Shown: positions 59,001 through 64,000 of the stretch, piece by piece
How the letters are laid out: each line of letters begins with the position of its first letter
Numbering within the stretch: the first letter of the stretch is position 1
Source: Blastomussa wellsi
Taxonomy: Eukaryota > Cnidaria > Anthozoa > Scleractinia > Plerogyridae
DNA: 64,000 nt
NCBI GenBank assembly: GCA_947652115.1
Contig: OX393563.1
Location: forward strand, 5,983,116-6,047,115
Reading direction: 5' to 3'
Notes under the pieces: generated by a model
Databases searched by the model: none
Told to the model about the DNA's origin: nothing
The model's input: only the letters and a program-made list of their open reading frames with translations
Position numbers and translations under genes: made by a program

Positions 59001-62000
59001 AGTTCAGCCATATCCAAACTGCACCCAACACATTCAGATCGCAACTTTAAACATCTATCAGAGTGCAGGTCCTTCTCAACCGACTGAAGGCAATGGAACT
59101 GTTAAGCGGCGCCGGATAGTAATCGATATTTTTTAACTGGTTTCAAGCTGGATTTAAAATACAGAAGATTTTTTGTGTTGGAACTAACTTGCGCATTTAG
59201 ATGTAATGTAATGTATTAAAGATCGCATTAAAATCAGTTTCATGAATATTATTGTTTGGCCTTGTATATTGGTAAAAACGACAATAAAAAGACTTTTATC
59301 TCATTTTATTCCCTTATGTGACTACATTGTCAAGCCATTTTAGCAAAACTTTAAAAAGCTAAAACTTGCCTTCCCTCAAATTCTCAAGCCATCCCCTGAA
59401 AAAGTGGGCAACCAATTATTATGGTTTGCTCTCCCTGTTAAATTTTCATTTGATATCTTCTTCACAATTCTGCTGGAGCATTTTTTGCACAAGTAAAGGT
59501 ATTATGTAATGACTTTAGCACAGAATTTACCTGAACACTTCAAAAATCACCGTGACAAACAAAGTTAAGAACACAACGCCGCCTGTACCCCTCGGCCCTG
59601 AGGGCTCGAACCCGGAATGTTCGATAAGAGTCCTGCACGCTAACCATTACTCTACCGCGCGCGCCGCCTTAAAATGATACAGTAATGATTTCCTTTTAAA
59701 TTCTCTTATGCGTGTAAGTAACTACGAAGATAATAATAACTTACAACTTTTTCAAGATCCATGAGTCGGCCTTGAAAACAATTTAGGAACCTGACCGTGA
59801 GCGAGACAAACAAGTCACCAGTCAACACGCTGAACACCAGGGCAACCAGGTCAATAATGGTCAACTTAAACAGCTCCTGACCGACTGTTGTCTCCCAACA
59901 AAGCGAACCTAATAACAGATAACAGATGGTGTTAAAGAACACAGATAAAGATAGAAAACAAACAGAAAAACAAACAAACGTCTGTTTTATTTCAATCCCT
60001 TGTCGACAGCTGTAATGGCCTCTGATCACTGTCTTGCCCAGGGGGGTACTCGCATTATACATAATTATACATATTGCAAACCCCCCCAAAATACACGATC
60101 CTGAAATTTTAGACCCAAAAAAACACCTGGCATTAAAACTTCCTACCCCCAAAAATACAAGACTTATTAAATCAAACTGAAATTTCGCTCGGAGATGTGA
60201 CCCCAAATAAATAAGCGTATTTTTTAAGATCTAAAAAAATACGTGACAGATCTTCGACCCAAAAAATACCGAGCGTGTAAATTTTAAACCCCGTAAAGCA
60301 CGTCGGAGCCCCCGTCATGGATACTGCCAGTACCCCCCCTCCCCTCCCCTCTCGGCTGTCTTATGGCAGAAGATATAGTTAATCTCATCAGCCAAACTAA
60401 CTTGTTATTAGTAACCAATATTCAATACATATTTTCTAATGTTAAAGGCCAATATAGGTCTCATTTGTTTGGTCAGTTTTCGAGTCAGCACCATCATCAC
60501 TTAATTCCTGATTAAACATAATGTTAAATTTAGTTGTTTCTTACTTTACTTTTCTATCTTGTTTCGGTCACCTCTATCGTTTTGCAGACCTAAAACTCTC
60601 TTAGCCATCAGAAATACAACAGTAAACATCAGAAATACAACAGTGAACTGACCACCTTACCAGCTGTGGTGTTTGATGAAACCATGGTAACAGGAGTGAC
60701 GGTTGTGTTCGTAGCGTCAGTGATCGAAGAGACTTCTAACGGAGAAACCTTAGACTGCAAGAAGACAAATGAAACAGTAATGTAAGGTAAACAGTGATTA
60801 CTTGTTGCTCGGAATAACCTAAAACATGGCTTTTTTCATGGTTTCAGGTTGTCGGAACTGAATTAGACGGGGTGAGCGAAAAACGAGAATAAAAAGTGAA
60901 GCCTTTTTTCGATATGTCATTCTACTGGTTAGCGTGGGTAAAAGAACATAACAAGAAAAGGCAGCAAATCCTGATCAGTGCCACTTACCTGATTAATTTT
61001 GTTTAGAAGAGATATTACCAGAACATACATGTTACCAAGATAAAGAAACATAATCCTGTAAAGAATACCAGAGAAATGCCATTAAAATATAGGGTGATTT
61101 CGTAAAGCCAAAACCACAGAAACCAGACTGGTCAATCGCAATAATGGAGGCGGACAATCCAATTAACCAATCAAAACTCTAAGCAAATACGTGTAGCCGG
61201 GGTGGGAAGCGCGGGAAAACGTGCTCACGCGAGTCATGCACGATTGGTTTGGGTTTTACTTCTGATTGGTTGAAAACGTGGCGCAAGATTTTATAAAACA
61301 AATCACTAAACATTGAACCAAAGCAAACGCCACCTTAAAATTGTTCTAACTTAAGTATCTTTATACTGTCAAAGAAAACATTATAAGGACGGGAGGCCAA
61401 AAATACGTAATACCTTGTCAGCTCCCAATAGAGTGCAACTCTCGGATGATACTGCTCCATCAGGGAGATCAGTTTGAAAAATACTGGACAAACAGCATTC
61501 ATACCAGTGATAGCTAAAGAGATCTTGAAAGAAAAGACTGTGGTATTAATATGCTACTGCAGTTTGCAGACAATATCAAGTCAAATATTCGAAAGTTCAA
61601 ATGAATCTTTTCTGTAGAAGGAAGTAAAACCGCAAAATAGGCAAAGTAAAAACCACTCGAAGAAAAAAAACGAAGCTACATTGGCAAACTTAGGGCACTA
61701 AGAACTGGTAGACCAGACCGGTATATTTGAAAATAAATAGACCTTTCTTTTGAGAGTTTTCCAAACTTTTATAAAAATTTCATCAGAAGAGGGAATGCAG
61801 TTTACGAATTGACTGATCTGGCCGAACAGCATCCCGAATAGACCAGTGAGTCTGGCCGACAGTTCTGACTAATGGTAAGAACTATTTCCTATGCTTTTAG
61901 TCATTGATAGCACACGTTATGTCTTATTCAATTAGTAATAAGATCAGATGGCAACAGCTGACTGGTTAATGAAAAAATACGTATAAAGGAATTTTTATGA

Positions 62001-63488
62001 CAAAATTTAAAGGCAGGTTTCATGGCCTCTGTCTGTCCCATCTTACCTCGTATTGTTCCAAGACGGTTGGTGGTTTCCCTTCCTTTTCTCTATCATCTGA
62101 TCGCTTGACTACCAAGTAGATTAAATAGGCACTAGCGCTGAGCACTCCCAGTACGAGAACATTAGCTAGCACACGAAGTGCTATAAGGCTTTTCCTGAAA
62201 AGTAATGTTTTAGTAAGTGTTTACGAAGCGCTAGCTTGTGACCTGAATTCTAGAGTCAGAAGCTCTGTTGGAAAACACTTCTTCACAATACTACGGGGGT
62301 GACAAATCTAACAAACGCTGTTTGAGTAGTACCGTGTGTAAATAAAAGTCCTCGCAAAAATCCGGAATATCGTCCCGAACATTTGGGAGAAATTCTCCAA
62401 AAAATCGTGTACGTTTCCCGGAAAATTTTCCAAGTCTCCCTATTCCCGGCAAAATCGCCAGATTCCTGGAAGAATTTTGTTTTTCTGCCAAAACAGGAGA
62501 GAGAAACACACGCAGGATGATTATTCTGTCGCCAAGACTAAAACTGTTCATTTATAAAAACTTGACTCTTTAATGACAACTCTACACCGTCCATACGCGA
62601 GGTGTCAGTCAACTTGATAAGTTTTTAACCTTCTTGAATTCGCCAAGTCCGTCTTTGCTCTAGCCCAAACATTAGGGCTGAACCTGTCAAAGTTCCGATT
62701 CTTTCATCCCGAGGACAGCAACTTTTAAAAAGAGGAGAATGGTCCGTATAGCTGGTTACAACTAAATGTTTGAAAACAGGAGACTATAACTCAGTTGTAT
62801 GTATTGTTATAAACGTACTTGTTTATCGTTTTGCCTTTTTCGACTTCTTCCAGCATTTGCTCCTTCAGAGAAAAAATGGAAAGGATAAAAAGAAATGAGA
62901 TAAAAATTTTTGATGAGATCAGAGCAATGGCGTGTTTTTACTTCTCAACTTCGGTTTTAGGGGAAAAACCATAGAATCGAGCCGCGCAATGTGCCTACCT
63001 TTATGGCTGTCGTGAGAGAAGCTAATTTGTTGTCAGCGGTTTCTCGCTCTGTGATAAGAAAGTCCCAGGCTGAGAACACACGCCAACCAAACGGGTACTG
63101 ATCATTTTGACCTGACGACTTCACCATACGCTGTTCGTGGGTTATGCTATCGGGTAAAAGGGAAAATGAGAACGCAAGTGAAGGAGTGAGCGTTTTTTAT
63201 GTTTCAGCTTTATTTTTATCTTTGTCGCTTATTTGAGATACGCAAATGATACGAAAACAAATCGCAGAGGCAGACACTACGCTACAAATGAAATCTCATG
63301 GGAATGCTTTTTCCATGCTCTACGCTCTTATAGACCAAAGAAATGACGTCACAACATGCTCAAAACTAAAGGTGAACCACAAGGCGTTAGGCGAGTGATG
63401 TTAAGCGTGGGGAAACATGAAACTGGTAAAAAACTCGAAAAACTTCGCTTCAGACAGACTAAAGTACAATTAATGAATAGAGGGGTTA

Positions 63489-63526
<38 letters not shown>

Positions 63527-63861
63527 TATAACAAGATAATTTGGTTTTATCAACTGGGTATGTGAATTGGCCACCGTAAAGAGATTCGAGAACTGACGTT
63601 TCGAGCGTTAGCCCTCCGACGAAGAGACAATTTGTTTTGCGTATGGTTCAACGGAACAGTTATCAGCTATCAAATGTATATATTGACTAATTTCAGTCGC
63701 GCTCAGTATACTCACGTCCTGAGAACTGTCATTATGCTGAACAGATACGCGCCCAGGAACACTACAAAGTAGGCCAGCGGTAGAGGATACTTGACCACGC
63801 CTACTTGAATGTTCTCGTTTCCATAGTAACCATAAAACAAGAAAGAGTACTCCAGGTAACC
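53076..63861 (-). CDS. TMC: TMC family transmembrane channel-like protein (3' part, 14 exons)
   Basis: Exons from 5' to 3': 63861-63716, 63146-62999, 62862-62819, 62194-62047, 61523-61414, 61055-60989, 60754-60661, 59908-59745, 57139-57072, 56948-56748, 56395-56363, 55622-55500, 54179-54137, 53702-53076; 671 residues here, phases consistent throughout. The signature CWETTVGQELFKLTIIDL defines the TMC domain. Other family segments are GYLEYSFLFYGYY, PLAYFVVFLGAY, WDFLITERETA, MEQYHPRVALYWELTR, FSPGLIMLNILKL, MYLRSWAVMVTNVPPKRIF and SKWCGPFR. An extracellular loop encoded by 60754-60661 is Thr/Ser-rich with NTT sequons. The last exon is a 208-residue hydrophilic tail rich in Ser, Arg and His with a run of six serines. 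TMC proteins are multi-pass channel subunits (TMC1/2 in mechanotransduction); which paralogue this is cannot be settled. The N-terminus is beyond the right edge. Confidence 0.94.
53775..54018. mobile_element. MITE between the last two TMC exons
   Basis: The terminal inverted repeats are AGACTGTTCACAG.CGCT and its inverse, followed inward by ATTTTTT. A 9-bp direct repeat CTCGGATAT lies at 53766-53774 and 54019-54027, which fits a target duplication. The inside is GC- and purine-rich with no frame. Confidence 0.65.
54340..54602 (+). repeat. Repeat unit shared with 51158-51312, split by an insertion
   Basis: Both ends match the copy at 51158-51312 (GTGTCCTTTG, AGCCTTGCAGTTTT, TACGAGCATCTCT, AAAGAGAT, AAGAACTACT, CCTGCATTCAA). 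About 120 bases from 54397 on (GGTACCCTGGGGGAC...CGAGTCCCCCTTGG) have no counterpart there. Confidence 0.55.
54874..55200 (-). mobile_element. 5'-truncated non-LTR retrotransposon with (ATGT)n tail, minus strand
   Basis: On the minus strand the frame from 55164 to 54898 (FKTLNKLTPQYLKDLF, RLALPKPRTDFLKRSF, GAQLSNSLP) is the C-terminus of a reverse-transcriptase ORF. AATAAAG and a (TGTA)n run end at about 54875. Located in a TMC intron, same strand as the gene. Confidence 0.8.
55253..55314. repeat. Palindromic short repeat AACCTCGTTCCCAGGGTC...
   Basis: A 20-bp arm and its perfect inverse GACCCTGGGAACGAGGTT. Related to 3910-3972. Confidence 0.65.
55670..55807. mobile_element. Short TIR element, CAGTGG-GATCTAG family, copy 3
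   Basis: The ends are AAGTGGCGGATCCAGA and CTAGATCCGCCCCTGCAT. It lies about 50 bases upstream of the acceptor of TMC exon 55622-55500. Confidence 0.6.
56073..56238. mobile_element. Nearly perfect 166-bp palindrome
   Basis: The arms of about 80 bp run TGTGATATTAAA... inward through TACTCGTGAAATCAGAGGAA and meet at TTCTCATAATTATGAGAA. Located in the TMC intron before exon 56395-56363, where folding could affect splicing. Confidence 0.75.
57390..58180 (+). mobile_element. Crypton-like element, first (non-coding) tandem copy
   Basis: Its left end (AAATCCGGCCTCGTTAAAAC, GGCCCTGAAGCTGATTGG, AACCAATCAGGTTACGTTTAG) and right end (TTGGCCTTGTATATTG, then TTTTATTCCCTTA) both recur, in the same order, in 58187-59320. 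The middle is diverged and has no long frame. Located in the 2.6-kb TMC intron 57140-59744. Confidence 0.45.
58187..59320 (+). mobile_element. Crypton-like element, second copy with decayed recombinase frame
   Basis: It repeats the end sequences of the preceding copy and adds two frames. 58519-58746 encodes a 75-residue segment (ENTKRITSWGIKKFEKWCEK) like the N-terminal core-binding part of Crypton tyrosine recombinases and their domesticated relatives (KIAA1958/ZMYM type). 58813-59136 encodes a Ser-rich segment ending RRRIVIDIF. The catalytic core is missing, so it is internally deleted. Family assignment is by resemblance only. Confidence 0.45.
59590..59670 (-). repeat. tRNA-like sequence (SINE head or tRNA relic), minus strand
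   Basis: On the minus strand it has box A GGTAGAGTAATGGTTAGCGT and box B GGGTTCGAGCCCT at tRNA-like spacing. The acceptor stem is not convincing, so I do not call a functional tRNA. Confidence 0.45.
60039..60341. repeat. GGGGGTACT-ended repeat
   Basis: It starts GGGGGGTACTCGC and ends GCCAGTACCCCCC, an inverted pair. The inside holds repeated AAAATAC.CGA words. Located in a TMC intron; related debris occurs near 33920 and 48205. Confidence 0.45.
63536..63626 (+). repeat. Single arm of the 52801-53010 palindromic MITE
   Basis: It carries TTTGGTTTTATCAACTGGGT, GGCCACCGTAAAGAGATTCG and CTGACGTTTCGAGCGTTAG in order but lacks the return arm. Confidence 0.65.
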
Positions 63862-64000
63862 CTACAACAAAAATGAAGGAATGGTAACTATGCAGTAATC
63901 AGGCGCTTAGCCTGCAAACAGGCTCACTTTTGGGTCAAACATGCGAGCGACGCGAGCGGCCAAGACGGTCTGTGAGCAAAGCGACGTTTCGATCGCGGCT

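Noticed and set aside
59590..59670. Functional tRNA gene on the minus strand
   Set aside because: The stems do not pair well enough by eye; a SINE head or relic is more likely. A covariance-model scan would settle it.
60039..60206. N-terminal part of the minus-strand ORF 60206-59706 as TMC coding sequence
   Set aside because: Only 59908-59745 matches TMC; the rest is read-through of the intron and a GGGGGTACT repeat.

Overview
The window reads as nuclear DNA of an invertebrate animal, most likely a cnidarian (anemone or stony coral); the organism is an inference. The evidence is animal gene families split into many short GT-AG exons, AT-rich introns, and a dense load of palindromic MITEs, tRNA-derived SINEs and truncated non-LTR elements. 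There are no operons or Shine-Dalgarno sites, so the genes had to be assembled by hand from splice signals and codon phase. Exon coordinates are given in each entry.

Layout. (1) 1-3174, minus strand: the 5' part of a Ty3/gypsy-type LTR retrotransposon, with a 165-bp LTR and one uninterrupted gag-pol frame running off the left edge. (2) 3526-18591, plus strand: the last 21 coding exons (852 codons plus stop) of a LOTUS/Tudor protein resembling TDRD5, a germ-granule/piRNA-pathway protein. Its 5' exons are outside the window, so the LTR element is probably an antisense insertion in its intron. (3) 21838-22613, minus strand: a decayed terminal exon carrying nine 57-bp (19-residue) tandem repeats. 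(4) 25352-29986, 33483-40062 and 45402-50884, plus strand: three head-to-tail paralogues of the high-affinity choline transporter SLC5A7/CHT1. Each has seven coding exons with identical intron phases and a 5'-UTR intron. B and C are the younger pair; their upstream DNA is duplicated too, and C has since gained a 644-bp TIR element and a SINE. (5) 63861-53076, minus strand: the last 14 coding exons (671 residues) of a TMC (transmembrane channel-like) protein with a long Ser-rich basic tail. One of its introns holds a decayed Crypton-like element.

The host genes are not an operon and share no obvious pathway. The choline transporter array is the one functional cluster: a membrane carrier for choline, amplified in place. 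The space between exons is largely mobile-element debris, including nested insertions whose order can be read directly. I saw no CRISPR array, rRNA or credible functional tRNA gene. The most unusual signals are the choline-transporter triplication with a shortened C-terminal tail in copy C, two GC-AG introns in the Tudor gene, a tandem AG acceptor that decides the TMC tail, and the 57-bp repeat exon with two in-frame stops.
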